Assembly: GCA_028292505.1 (NCBI GenBank)
Contig: JAQGMF010000012.1
Location: forward strand, 1-64,000
Source: Rhodocyclales bacterium
GTDB lineage: Bacteria; Pseudomonadota; Gammaproteobacteria; Burkholderiales; Rhodocyclaceae
Direction: 5' to 3'
Length of the DNA: 64,000 bases
Position 1 is the first letter of the stretch; each line of letters starts with the position of its first letter. The notes below the pieces were generated by a model. The model saw only the letters and a program-made list of their open reading frames with translations. It was not told the origin of the DNA and made no database searches. Made by a program: the position numbers and the translations under genes. This document shows, piece by piece, positions 16,972 to 25,249 of this stretch.

Positions 16972-17295
16972 TCAATCGGACTCGTTGTCTACGATTTCGA
17001 CCGAAGCCATCTTGCCGGTGTTGTCGAGATCGACGTATGCGAATTGATCGCCACCGCCTGTTTGCAACTCATATACGAGCGAGCTGCTGCCATCCAGCCA
17101 CTTTGGCGTGCTTTGTGGTTTGCCCAGCGTTTGAATGACCTGGTCGCGGGACTCTCCAGCATGCAATGCGTCAAGCTCGGCTTGCGTTATGCCATGGCCG
17201 GCGGGTGCCGCTGCAGCTGAAGTCGGGCCGAGCAAGGTGGCAAGTGCAAGCGTCGTGCCGACGGCAAGGGTCGATAGAACAGTATGGGATTTCAT
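16972..17295 (-). CDS. Small exported protein, SmpA/OmlA (BamE)-like
   Basis: 107 residues with a clear Sec signal peptide (MKSHTVLSTLAVGTTLALAT, cleavage near AAAA). The mature part reads ITQAELDALHAGESRDQVIQTLGKP, then W-DGSSSLVYEL, which matches the SmpA/OmlA fold seen in BamE and small periplasmic proteins (x-x-L-x-x-G-x-x-x-x-x-V-x-x-x-L-G-x-P). There is no lipobox Cys, so it is probably soluble in the periplasm. AAAGG precedes ATG 17295. A stem-loop and a PmrA-box-like repeat lie upstream. Role unknown. Confidence 0.72.
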   Translation of the reverse strand: MKSHTVLSTLAVGTTLALATLLGPTSAAAAPAGHGITQAELDALHAGESRDQVIQTLGKPQSTPKWLDGSSSLVYELQTGGGDQFAYVDLDNTGKMASVEIVDNESD

Positions 17296-17316
17296 GGTGA
17301 ATTCCTTTATCAAACC

Positions 17317-17337
17317 AGGCAGGCGGGATGCCTGCCT
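17317..17337 (-). other. Stem-loop in the leader of the small exported protein gene
   Basis: AGGCAGGC and GCCTGCCT form a perfect 8-bp stem with a 5-base loop, 22 bp upstream of the start codon at 17295 on the minus strand. It could affect translation or mRNA stability. No T-run follows. Confidence 0.45.
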
Positions 17338-17361
17338 ACGTTTGAAGCTTACGAGGCCTCG

Positions 17362-17378
17362 CTTAGGGGAATCTTAAT
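17362..17378 (-). promoter_or_regulatory. Candidate PmrA/QseB-type box
   Basis: CTTAGGGGAATCTTAAT contains CTTAG and CTTAA half-sites 11 bp apart, the spacing of PmrA-type direct repeats. It lies about 70-85 bp upstream of the small exported-protein gene and close to the QseB/PmrA-like regulator gene. Recognition by that regulator is an inference. Confidence 0.4.
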
Positions 17379-17457
17379 TGGGCGCGATGCCCACAGATGA
17401 ACCTCGTCTTGCCGTGGCTGACACTTGCCAACTAGCCACGTTATGGATCGCCCCTAT

Positions 17458-18579
17458 TCAAAACAGCGAGAGCTGGTTTGTTTCGGCAAGAGGAGGCCTG
17501 AAGGCGGACGTGTTCAAGGCGCGGCGAAACTTGTTGAGCCCAAGACGCTTCGTTGCAAGCTTGGCGCGTTTGGCATACAACTCGGCGAACTCGCCTTCTC
17601 CGGTCATACGTGTACCGAAACGGCTGTCGTAGACCTTGCCGCCGCGCATCTGCCGAATAATGCTCATGACATGTTCAGCGCGGCCCGGCGCATGCGTCGC
17701 CAACCAGGCCGGAAATATATCGGCCAGTTCGTAAGGCAAGCGCAGCAGCGCGTAGCCGGCGACCTCCGCACCGCAGTCCTTGGCAACGGCGAAGACTGCC
17801 TCCATATCGTGGTCATTGAGCGCCGGAATCAACGGTGCGAACAGCACACCGACCGGCACGCCTGCCTCGTGTAGCATGCGCATGGCATCGAGCCGCCGCT
17901 GCGGCGTGGCGGCGCGCGGCTCCATGCTGCGCGCCAGCCCACGATCCAAAGTGGTGACGCTGAACATCACATGCACGAGATCGTCGCGTGCCATGTCGAC
18001 CAGCAGGTCCAGATCGCGCTCGATCAGCGCGCTTTTCGTGACGATGGATACCGGGTGACGACATGCCGCCAGGACTTCCAGCAGACCGCGCGTCAGGCCA
18101 AGTTTGCGCTCGATGGGCTGCCAGCCATCGGTGTTGATGCCAAGGGCAATCGGCCGGCAGCGATAGGACTTGTGTGCCAGCTCCTTGCGCAACAGTGCCA
18201 CCGCGTCCGGCTTGTAGGCGATTTTCGTTTCAAAATCGAGGCCAGCCGACAAGCCCAGATAGCTGTGCGTCGGCCGCGCGAAACAATAGCTGCAACCATG
18301 CTCGCAGCCGCGATAGGGATTGATGGAAAGCTCGAAGGAGATGTCGGGCGATTTGTTCTCGGTGATGACCGTCTTGGCAGTGTCGATGATCAGCTCGGTT
18401 TCGAGCCTTGCCTCGCTATCGCGTTCTTCTTGACTCCAGCCGTCGTCGAACACCTCGCGCCGTTGCGATTCGAAGCGACCATCCGGGCGCAGCGTGGCGC
18501 CACGCCCGCGAAACAGCAAGGGCCGCACGACGGGCTCGGGGGCTTGCTCAAAAGTTTCGTCTGTCTTGTCTTCCACCAC
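17458..18579 (-). CDS. PA0069-family radical SAM protein
   Basis: 373 residues. The radical SAM 4Fe-4S motif is CEHGCSYCF (C-x3-C-x2-C) around residue 90, in NPYRGCEHGCSYCFARPTH, followed by TIM-barrel elements (ALGINTDGWQPIE, SIVTKSALIERDLDLL, VMFSVTTLD). The family is related to spore photoproduct lyase and is often annotated SplB-like or Rv2578c-like. The reaction is not established; DNA repair is suggested by family relationship and by the LexA operator upstream. Start is GTG 18579 (GTG 18576 also possible); an in-frame TGA just upstream rules out longer forms. Confidence 0.9.
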   Translation of the reverse strand: MVEDKTDETFEQAPEPVVRPLLFRGRGATLRPDGRFESQRREVFDDGWSQEERDSEARLETELIIDTAKTVITENKSPDISFELSINPYRGCEHGCSYCFARPTHSYLGLSAGLDFETKIAYKPDAVALLRKELAHKSYRCRPIALGINTDGWQPIERKLGLTRGLLEVLAACRHPVSIVTKSALIERDLDLLVDMARDDLVHVMFSVTTLDRGLARSMEPRAATPQRRLDAMRMLHEAGVPVGVLFAPLIPALNDHDMEAVFAVAKDCGAEVAGYALLRLPYELADIFPAWLATHAPGRAEHVMSIIRQMRGGKVYDSRFGTRMTGEGEFAELYAKRAKLATKRLGLNKFRRALNTSAFRPPLAETNQLSLF

Positions 18580-18620
18580 GCCACTCGCTTGTCATATCGC
18601 AAGCATCTGTGAATGCTTGG

Positions 18621-18661
18621 CCGATAACTGTAATTATATACAGTTATCGGCGTGGTGTAAA
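18621..18661 (-). promoter_or_regulatory. LexA operator overlapping a sigma70 promoter
   Basis: The palindrome at 18621-18650 has perfect 12-bp arms (CCGATAACTGTA / TACAGTTATCGG) and contains CTGT-N8-ACAG, the LexA box form. On the minus strand TATAAT (18638-18633) sits inside it, and TTTACA (18661-18656) lies 17 bp further upstream: a near-consensus promoter for the radical SAM gene, whose start is 42 bp away. The box before lexA at 54826-54841 shares ATAACTGT and TATATACAGT. Confidence 0.88.
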
Positions 18662-18697
18662 AACGCAGGCTTTGGGCAAGAGATTCTTACCGCGACT

Positions 18698-19315
18698 TCA
18701 AGCCCCAACGCCGGAGCGCTTGATCTGGTCCGCCATCTGCGTTGCCAGGCGCGCAAGAGCCCGGCTCCAGGCGGCCACCACGACTTCCGGAGTGCTGCCC
18801 TGCATCGCTTCGTGTTCGCTGACGCGCCAGATGCTGCGCCGCCCGTCCGCATCACGGCGCAAGGTCCACGTCAATTCGATGGTCACACCATCGCCGGGCC
18901 GCGCGTCGAAAGTCTGCACGTCGAGGAGTATCTGCCACGCCGCCGCCGCCGAAGCCTGTTGCGGGTAGGCCGCCACTTGCGCGCCTGGCAGCAGACGCGC
19001 CAGATGCGCTGCGAGCACACGCGGAATCTCGCGCTTGGGTGTGTCGACCCAGCGGTCTTCCTCAAGCACATCGACCTTGGTTTCGGAGCGACGCACGACC
19101 AGTTGCGGACGATCGATCGCTTCCGTTACGGTGGCCGGCCCGACGGCGATGCCAACTGCGGTGGTGGACTGGCCCGTCGGTAGCGGCGGCGCAGACAGAG
19201 CGTAGTAACGAACGTTCGGCGAAGCGCATGCAGCGACAAAAACGCATATGCCCATGGCAAACAAAGCGTGTCCAAAATATGCTTTTTGCAACATTTCTCT
19301 TGTCGCACACTTCAT
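18698..19315 (-). CDS. pqiC: PqiC-like outer-membrane lipoprotein
   Basis: A 205-residue protein with a lipoprotein signal peptide (FAMGICVFVAAC, lipobox Cys near residue 30) followed by the ABC-type transport auxiliary lipoprotein fold (VRYYALSAPPLP; then IAVGPATVTEAIDRPQLV). In E. coli PqiC anchors the PqiB needle to the outer membrane. Its start overlaps the pqiB stop (ATGA). Last gene of the pqi operon. Confidence 0.9.
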   Translation of the reverse strand: MKCATREMLQKAYFGHALFAMGICVFVAACASPNVRYYALSAPPLPTGQSTTAVGIAVGPATVTEAIDRPQLVVRRSETKVDVLEEDRWVDTPKREIPRVLAAHLARLLPGAQVAAYPQQASAAAAWQILLDVQTFDARPGDGVTIELTWTLRRDADGRRSIWRVSEHEAMQGSTPEVVVAAWSRALARLATQMADQIKRSGVGA

Positions 19316-20985
19316 GGCTTGTCCTCCGGTGTCCGGCCACGAATCAGCGCTTCCGGATGACGATCCAGATAGTCGGTCAGCGTACGCAGCGACTGCGCAG
19401 AGCGACCAACCTCGCGCAATGCATCCAGCATTTCCGTCTGCAGGGGCGAATCCTGTTGCAGCAAGCGCTCGGCACGCGACACCGTCTCGCGCGCTTCTTC
19501 GACTGTGCGTTTGAGTTCCGGCGCAACGTCCTCGTTGAGTTGCTTGATCAACACATCGGCATCCTTCACCGTCTTGTCGAGCGAGACGAGCGCGGTCTGC
19601 AGATTCTTGCCGATCTCGTCGAACGGCACCTTGTCGAGTTTGCGCGCGATACTGCTCAGGCTGGATTCGAGTTCATTAAGGCTGCCATCGACAGTCGGAA
19701 TCTCCATGGGATTGTCGGCCGATACGACGGTGGCCTGTTTATCGCGCGACATTTTTCCACGTGTGGGGGTCGTTCTTGCCAGGTCGGGGAAAAAGTCGAG
19801 TGCCACGTACAACTGGCCAGTCAGGAGATTGGCCGAGCGTAACTGCCCGCGCAGGCCGGCCGCAATCATGCCGCGCACGATTTGCGCACTGTCCGCACCG
19901 GGTGGTGGCAGCGTGCGGCTGAACTTGCGCAGGCGTTCCGGGTACACCTTGATGACGATAGGCACGTCGGCGCGCTGCGTAGTGGCGTCGTAGTGGATGC
20001 CGATGGCCGATACTTCACCGAACTGCAAACCGCGGAATTCAACCGGTGCGCCCACCACCAGACCGTGCACCGATTGGTGAAAGACCAATCTGTAATATTC
20101 CACTGTCGTATCGTGGTCGCGCATCGCTTCGGGCATATTGTCGTAGAGCGGAAAGTCGCTAGCGACGTTCGCCGGCGGCGCAGCCGCCTGCCCTTCCGGC
20201 GCGCCGAACGCCAAGCCGCCGAGCACCAGCGTGGCGAGCGATTCGGTGTTGAAGCGCAGGCCATTGGCATCGACCGTGAAATCCAGTCCGCTGGTGGACC
20301 AGAAGCGCGAATTGGTCGTGACGAAGCGGTCATACGGTGCGCGCACGAATATCGTGACCGTCGTGCCGCGACCATCCGCGTCCAGGTCATAGGCCACGAC
20401 CTGTCCGACCGGCAATTTGCGGAAGTACACCGGCGAGCCGTAGTCGATGGAACCGAGCGTCTCGGCATGCAGCACGAAGCGTTTGCCGGCTTGGCCCTCG
20501 ATGAGCATCGGTGGTACTTCGAGACCGACGAAGTCGCTGCGCGAACTACCCGATTTACCGACATCGACTCCGATGTAGGCACCCGACAACAGCGTGCCGA
20601 GGCCGGATATGCTGCCTGCGGCAATGCGCGGTTTGACCACCCAGAAGCGCGTGTCGTCGACCGCAAAATCGCGCGACTGCGAGTTGAGCCGGGCGGTGAC
20701 GATGACCGCTTTTCGATCCTTGGAAATGGCCACCTGCGTGACCACGCCAACATCCACATCCTTGTACTTGATGCGCGTCTTGTTGGCTTCGAGTCCCTCG
20801 CCGCTCTGGAAGCGGATCGTCACGCTGGGCCCCTGCGAGACGAAGGCCTGCACGGCAAGCCAGCCGCCCACCACGATGGCTATGGCAGGCACCAGCCAGA
20901 CGAGAGGCACATGCCCGCGTCTGGTGCGAACAGCCTTGGCCGAAGGCAAATCCTGCGAATCGGGCAGCGGGGGTTCACTCATCAC
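19312..20985 (-). CDS. pqiB: PqiB-like MCE transport protein
   Basis: 557 residues: one N-terminal membrane helix (residues about 25-45; VPLVWLVPAIAIVVGGWLAVQ) and three MCE domains in series, beginning with VTIRFQSGEGLEANKTRIKYK and including GAPVEFRGLQFGEVSAIG. A C-terminal helical coiled-coil region (NELESSLSSIARKLDKV onward) fits the stacked-ring tube of PqiB, which spans the periplasm to move lipids between membranes. It sits between the pqiA genes and pqiC in the usual order. Confidence 0.93.
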   Translation of the reverse strand: MMSEPPLPDSQDLPSAKAVRTRRGHVPLVWLVPAIAIVVGGWLAVQAFVSQGPSVTIRFQSGEGLEANKTRIKYKDVDVGVVTQVAISKDRKAVIVTARLNSQSRDFAVDDTRFWVVKPRIAAGSISGLGTLLSGAYIGVDVGKSGSSRSDFVGLEVPPMLIEGQAGKRFVLHAETLGSIDYGSPVYFRKLPVGQVVAYDLDADGRGTTVTIFVRAPYDRFVTTNSRFWSTSGLDFTVDANGLRFNTESLATLVLGGLAFGAPEGQAAAPPANVASDFPLYDNMPEAMRDHDTTVEYYRLVFHQSVHGLVVGAPVEFRGLQFGEVSAIGIHYDATTQRADVPIVIKVYPERLRKFSRTLPPPGADSAQIVRGMIAAGLRGQLRSANLLTGQLYVALDFFPDLARTTPTRGKMSRDKQATVVSADNPMEIPTVDGSLNELESSLSSIARKLDKVPFDEIGKNLQTALVSLDKTVKDADVLIKQLNEDVAPELKRTVEEARETVSRAERLLQQDSPLQTEMLDALREVGRSAQSLRTLTDYLDRHPEALIRGRTPEDKP

Positions 20986-21028
20986 TTCTCACTTATTATT
21001 TTTGTTTCCCGTGCAGCAAAATCTGAAA

Positions 21029-21697
21029 TCAGGCATCCCCACTTTGACGAACTTGCGAACGGATTTGCAAGGAATCCCATATCAGACGCGGATCGAAAGC
21101 CTGCGCCGACAGCATCGTCAGCACCACCACAGCGCCGAAGGCCAGCGCGCCGCTGTCGACGTGAACCGACATGAAGATATCGAAGCGCACCAGCGTTGCC
21201 AGCAGCGCCACCACATATACATCCAGCATCGACCATTTGCCAACCAGTTCGACCAGCCGATACAGCCGCGCAAGTTGCTTCGCATTGGCCAGCGGCGAAC
21301 GTTGCACGCTGATCAGCAGCACGAGCAACGCAAGAAGCTTGCCCAAGGGCACGACCATGCTGGCGACGAAGACGATCAGCGCGATCCCCCACGAACCATT
21401 GTTCCACAGCACGATGATGCCGCTCATGATGGTATTGGACTGGGTATCACCGAACGACGTGGTTTCCATGATGGGAAGGATGTTCGCCGGAATGTAGAGC
21501 ACCAGCGCCGCGAGCAGAAAAGCCCAGCAACGCGCCAGGCTCGCCGGCTTGCGTAGGTGCACGCTCGAGCCGCAACGCGGGCAATGGCTATGCTCGGCTA
21601 CGGGCAGCACCAGGCCACAGGCGTGACAGCCGGTCAGGCCGGCGCTCGCCGCCGAACCGGGCGAAAATGCGCTGGTGCGCTCGTCCGCAGTGGTCAT
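21029..21697 (-). CDS. PqiA-like membrane protein, second half
   Basis: 222 residues with a zinc-ribbon-like start (CHACGLVL and CPRCGSSVHL) and four membrane helices, including LAALVLYIPANILPIMETTS, the hallmark of PqiA repeats. E. coli PqiA is one protein with two such repeats; here they are two genes. Its start overlaps the stop of the other half (ATGA), so the halves are coupled. Role: inner-membrane partner of the PqiB lipid transport tube. Confidence 0.88.
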   Translation of the reverse strand: MTTADERTSAFSPGSAASAGLTGCHACGLVLPVAEHSHCPRCGSSVHLRKPASLARCWAFLLAALVLYIPANILPIMETTSFGDTQSNTIMSGIIVLWNNGSWGIALIVFVASMVVPLGKLLALLVLLISVQRSPLANAKQLARLYRLVELVGKWSMLDVYVVALLATLVRFDIFMSVHVDSGALAFGAVVVLTMLSAQAFDPRLIWDSLQIRSQVRQSGDA

Positions 21698-22365
21698 GAG
21701 TGCGTCTCCACGACATCGCCCACAAGACCCGGTGTCGCCTCTCGACGATGCATGCCATTTTCATAATGCGCCCAGATGACGCTGCCCTGCAGGCTCGAAC
21801 TGAGCAGGGTGAGCAATAGCATCGTCACCGCATAGGCCCACATGCCGATACCTGCCGATGCCGTCGCCATATCACCAAGCTTGACCAGGGCCACGACGAC
21901 ACCGAGCATCAGCACCTCCACCATGGCCCAGGACGAAAGCGCCATCAATGCGCGGAATAGCAACGCAAAACCCGGCGCGCGAAACCCAAGGCGCAGCGGC
22001 AATAACAACCACAACAGCACGCCGATCAGCGCAGCGGGCGCCAGTACGGCCGTCACGAAGACCAGCACGCCGACCAGGGTCTCATCCTGTGCACGCAGTT
22101 GCCACGCTGCGGCGAGCAGCGTAGCGTCCATGCGCGAGGCCTGAAATTCCAATGTCATTACCGGAAAAATGTTCGCGATGAGAAAAGTCGCGGCCGCCGC
22201 CAGTGCCAGCGCCACCGGCACATCGAGATTGTCAGCGGCCCAGCGCAGCAGCAGCGCATCGCAGCGCGCACAGCGCAGACTGCCACCGCGCGGCACGGCG
22301 CGCGCGCGTTGCAACAGATCGCATTCGTGGCACACGATGTGGTCGGCATGCTTGCTTCGATTCAT
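21694..22365 (-). CDS. pqiA: PqiA-like membrane protein, first half
   Basis: 223 residues: two CxxC pairs at the N-terminus (CHECDLL and CARCDALL), then about four membrane helices with ALAAAATFLIANIFPVMTLE matching the PqiA repeat. ATG 22365 has GAGG 7-10 bp upstream; a GTG 12 bp earlier is possible. First gene of the minus-strand pqi operon, divergent from the DAHP synthase gene. Confidence 0.88.
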   Translation of the reverse strand: MNRSKHADHIVCHECDLLQRARAVPRGGSLRCARCDALLLRWAADNLDVPVALALAAAATFLIANIFPVMTLEFQASRMDATLLAAAWQLRAQDETLVGVLVFVTAVLAPAALIGVLLWLLLPLRLGFRAPGFALLFRALMALSSWAMVEVLMLGVVVALVKLGDMATASAGIGMWAYAVTMLLLTLLSSSLQGSVIWAHYENGMHRREATPGLVGDVVETHS

Positions 22366-22531
22366 TCTTCGCCTCACTTTGCAAGAAAGCCACGCCGCAG
22401 GCCCCCGGATATTGCCCTCATAGGCAGGGTAACGAAGTGCGCGATGCGCTTTCGGCTAAAATCCTGTTCATGTCTTGAACCGCGTCTGAAAAACGCCCCA
22501 CCGCGCTCAACTGCGCACGCCGGAAACCAAA

Positions 22532-23626
22532 ATGCCAAGCACTCAAGCACAAGCCCCCAGCGTTCATATCGACGATGTTCGCATCCGCGAGATCAAGGAA
22601 CTCGCCCCGCCGGCGCAAATCATCGATGAATTCCCGTCCACCGAACGCACCGCCCAGACCACCTTCGAGACCCGCAACGCCATTCACCGTATCCTGCACG
22701 GCGCCGATGACCGCTTGCTGGTCGTCGTCGGCCCCTGCTCCATCCATGACGTCGACGCCGCCATGGCGTATGCCGCCAAGCTCCAGCAGCAAGCCGAGCG
22801 CCTGCATAACGAGCTGCTGATCGTCATGCGCGTGTATTTCGAGAAACCACGCACCACCGTCGGCTGGAAAGGTCTCATCAACGACCCGCATCTCGACGAC
22901 AGCTTCCAGATCAACGAAGGCCTGCGCTTGGCGCGCAAGCTGCTGCGCGACATCAACAGCCTGGGCCTGCCGGCCGGCACCGAGTTCCTCGACATGATCA
23001 CGCCGCAATACATCGGCGACCTCATCGCCTGGGGCGCCATCGGCGCACGTACCACGGAGAGCCAGGTACACCGCCAACTCGCCTCCGGTCTTTCCAGCCC
23101 CGTCGGTTTCAAGAATGGCACAGATGGCGACATTCGCATCGCCATCGACGCCATCAAGGCCGCCCAGTCGCCGCACCACTTCCTCTCCGTCACCAAGGCC
23201 GGTCATTCAGCCATCGTCTCGACTGCCGGCAACGAGGATTGCCACATCATCCTGCGCGGCGGCAAGGAGCCCAACTACGATGCCGCCAGTATCGATGCCG
23301 CGTGCAAACAGCTGGCAGCAGCCGGCGTGCCCGCCAAGCTCGTCGTCGACTTCTCGCATGGCAACAGCCGCAAGCAATACGCCCTGCAGATCGAAGTCGG
23401 CAACGATATCGCCGCTCAGCTGGCTGCTGGCGAGGAGCGCATCATGGGCATCATGTGCGAGTCGCACCTGGTCGAGGGCCGTCAGGACCTGATCCCTGGC
23501 AAACCGCTGGAATATGGCAAAAGCATTACCGATGCGTGCATCGGCTGGGATGCGACGGTTGGCCTGCTCGACACCCTGGCGGATGGCGTACGCCAGCGGC
23601 GCGCAAAAATCGCGGCGCGCGAGTAA
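22532..23626 (+). CDS. aroG: 3-deoxy-7-phosphoheptulonate synthase (DAHP synthase, class I)
   Basis: 364 residues, the standard length of the AroF/G/H type I enzyme, which joins phosphoenolpyruvate and erythrose 4-phosphate in the first step of aromatic amino acid synthesis. Signatures include LLVVVGPCSIHD, the MRVYFEKPRTTVGWKGLIND stretch, and VDFSHGNSRKQY. The N-terminal extension carries the feedback-regulation region of this class, but which amino acid inhibits cannot be told by eye. The gene is divergent from the pqi operon and ends before a strong stem-loop. Confidence 0.96.
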   Translation: MPSTQAQAPSVHIDDVRIREIKELAPPAQIIDEFPSTERTAQTTFETRNAIHRILHGADDRLLVVVGPCSIHDVDAAMAYAAKLQQQAERLHNELLIVMRVYFEKPRTTVGWKGLINDPHLDDSFQINEGLRLARKLLRDINSLGLPAGTEFLDMITPQYIGDLIAWGAIGARTTESQVHRQLASGLSSPVGFKNGTDGDIRIAIDAIKAAQSPHHFLSVTKAGHSAIVSTAGNEDCHIILRGGKEPNYDAASIDAACKQLAAAGVPAKLVVDFSHGNSRKQYALQIEVGNDIAAQLAAGEERIMGIMCESHLVEGRQDLIPGKPLEYGKSITDACIGWDATVGLLDTLADGVRQRRAKIAARE

Positions 23627-23650
23627 TCATTGCCAGAAAGTGCGACGTAA

Positions 23651-23680
23651 CGACGAGGCCCGCTGATGCGGGCCTCGTCG
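23651..23680. terminator. Strong stem-loop between convergent genes
   Basis: CGACGAGGCCCGC and GCGGGCCTCGTCG form a perfect 13-bp stem with a 4-base loop, between the DAHP synthase gene and the convergent TMEM175-like gene. It is probably a shared bidirectional terminator, though T-runs are short. Confidence 0.75.
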
Positions 23681-24319
23681 TTATGGCTGTCGCTTCAGGT
23701 GCGGCGGCTCGACACCGATCACGCGCTCGATGCGCCGATCGGGCACAAACCAGACGATTGCCACCATGGTGTAAAGCGCCAGAGCAACCCAGCCACTGAC
23801 GAATGACAAAGGAATACCGACCACATACACGACGACAGATAGCTTGCCCTTGCGGTCGCGACCCAGCGCCTTGGCAAGCGACGAGTCCGGCCCGTGATGC
23901 CGTAGCAAGGCCATTGTCAGCAAGGTGTAGGCGCAGGCCGACATCAGCAACACGCCGCCATAACAGGCCATCGGCAGCGATGCAAAATGATTCTCGCCCA
24001 TCCAGCCAGTCACGAACGGAACCAGCGATAACCAGAACAGCAAGTGCAGGTTGGCCCACATCGCCGCGCCACTGACGTGCTGCACGAGGTGGAACAGGTG
24101 ATGGTGGTTGTTCCAATAAATGCCGACATAGATGAAGCTGAGCACATAACTCAGCAGCACCGGCCACAAGCTCAGCAGCGTGCTCAGGTTGTCACCATGC
24201 GGTACCTTGAGCTCCAGCACCATAATGGTAATGATGATGGCGATCACGCCATCGCTGAAGGCTTCGAGTCTTGTTTTACCCATGCGCGGGCCGCTATGCG
24301 ATGAAGAATTGTCACTCAC
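23681..24319 (-). CDS. TMEM175-like membrane protein (DUF1211)
   Basis: About 212 residues with six membrane segments. The hallmark R-x-x-x-FSDGV motif is present as RLEAFSDGVIAIIITIMVLEL. Bacterial TMEM175 proteins are potassium channels with that motif in the first helix. The start is uncertain: GTG 24319 overlaps the upstream stop (GTGA) and has GGGAG upstream; ATG 24283 (MGKTRLEAF) lacks a clear ribosome site. Coupled to the orphan exported protein gene. Confidence 0.82.
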   Translation of the reverse strand: MSDNSSSHSGPRMGKTRLEAFSDGVIAIIITIMVLELKVPHGDNLSTLLSLWPVLLSYVLSFIYVGIYWNNHHHLFHLVQHVSGAAMWANLHLLFWLSLVPFVTGWMGENHFASLPMACYGGVLLMSACAYTLLTMALLRHHGPDSSLAKALGRDRKGKLSVVVYVVGIPLSFVSGWVALALYTMVAIVWFVPDRRIERVIGVEPPHLKRQP

Positions 24320-25236
24320 TTCAGCTTGGCTCCCAAGCTCGGATTGCGTAGCCACTCGACGATCTTCTCGACCGTGCCTTCACTCAGCGCATCTACAGAT
24401 CTGCAAGTCGTCAAGCCGCGCCCGGAGTTGTCATAGGACTCGAAACTGGCGATCAGCGATGGGCCTTCACGCAATTCGCCATGCATCGCCATCCATTTTG
24501 GTCCAGAAATACCGCCGCCGCCTACAGCGTGAACACTGTCCGCATACAGCACAAGTCGTCGGCCAGGATAAGCAACAATATCCAGACTACGCGACTCCAG
24601 TTTCGCGCGGGGCGGCAATTCAGTGTCATTGAATGCCTTGACAATTTTTTTCACCATGCTGCTCGTCCAAGCACAATCGTCCCGCACCGTATCGCTGATC
24701 GCGCCCGCTTCCGAAAGCAACACATCTGCGCCGACAACGATAGTCTCGTCTGGATGAATGCCTGCACACCCCTCTCGGCATTCCGCAAATCGCGTTTGCA
24801 TCGCCCATTCGGCTGCGCTCTCGCCGAGCGACGAGCCAAGTGCTTGCAAGGCTTCGCACTCCTGCCCGTTCTTGAAAGATTCGTCGCTATCAAAATCGTG
24901 TGTCCCAACGAGTTTGCCATCGTATTTCACGTCCGCTCGTACTACCGCGGCATATTCACTTTCCTTCGGCGACGACTTTAACCGCAAGCGAATGATCTCG
25001 AGCGACAAACCAAAACCAAGCTGAGGAAGACTATTTGGAGCGAGAGAAGCTGCGTTCCCGGCTTTGGCAATCAGTCCCGTCGTAATACTTTTTTCCAAAC
25101 CACAATTCAGAACTGCGTCGTCGCTAACAACGCCATTGGCATACCCCACACCTGGAGACACAACGATCGCCGCGGAAGCATGAAGTGGAGCTGTCGCCAA
25201 CACGAAGACAAGCAGCAGTCCGTATATGAATTTCAT
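24316..25236 (-). CDS. Orphan exported Cys-rich protein
   Basis: 306 residues with a Sec signal peptide (MKFIYGLLLVFVLATAPLHA). ATG 25236 has GGAG upstream and matches the signal peptide; an upstream in-frame ATG adds 10 residues. The mature protein has about seven Cys, including AECREGCAG, suggesting disulfides, and no recognised domain. Base composition is slightly lower in GC than its neighbours. It overlaps the TMEM175-like gene by 4 bp. Confidence 0.7.
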   Translation of the reverse strand: MKFIYGLLLVFVLATAPLHASAAIVVSPGVGYANGVVSDDAVLNCGLEKSITTGLIAKAGNAASLAPNSLPQLGFGLSLEIIRLRLKSSPKESEYAAVVRADVKYDGKLVGTHDFDSDESFKNGQECEALQALGSSLGESAAEWAMQTRFAECREGCAGIHPDETIVVGADVLLSEAGAISDTVRDDCAWTSSMVKKIVKAFNDTELPPRAKLESRSLDIVAYPGRRLVLYADSVHAVGGGGISGPKWMAMHGELREGPSLIASFESYDNSGRGLTTCRSVDALSEGTVEKIVEWLRNPSLGAKLK

Positions 25237-25249
25237 AAGGGCTCCAATT

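Noticed and set aside
19882-21174. 430-residue plus-strand frame opposite pqiB
   Set aside because: His/Arg-rich antisense shadow; pqiB on the minus strand has intact MCE domains.
23639-24167. Minus-strand Arg/Ala-rich frame overlapping the TMEM175-like gene
   Set aside because: Shadow frame; the membrane protein in the other frame has the FSDGV motif.
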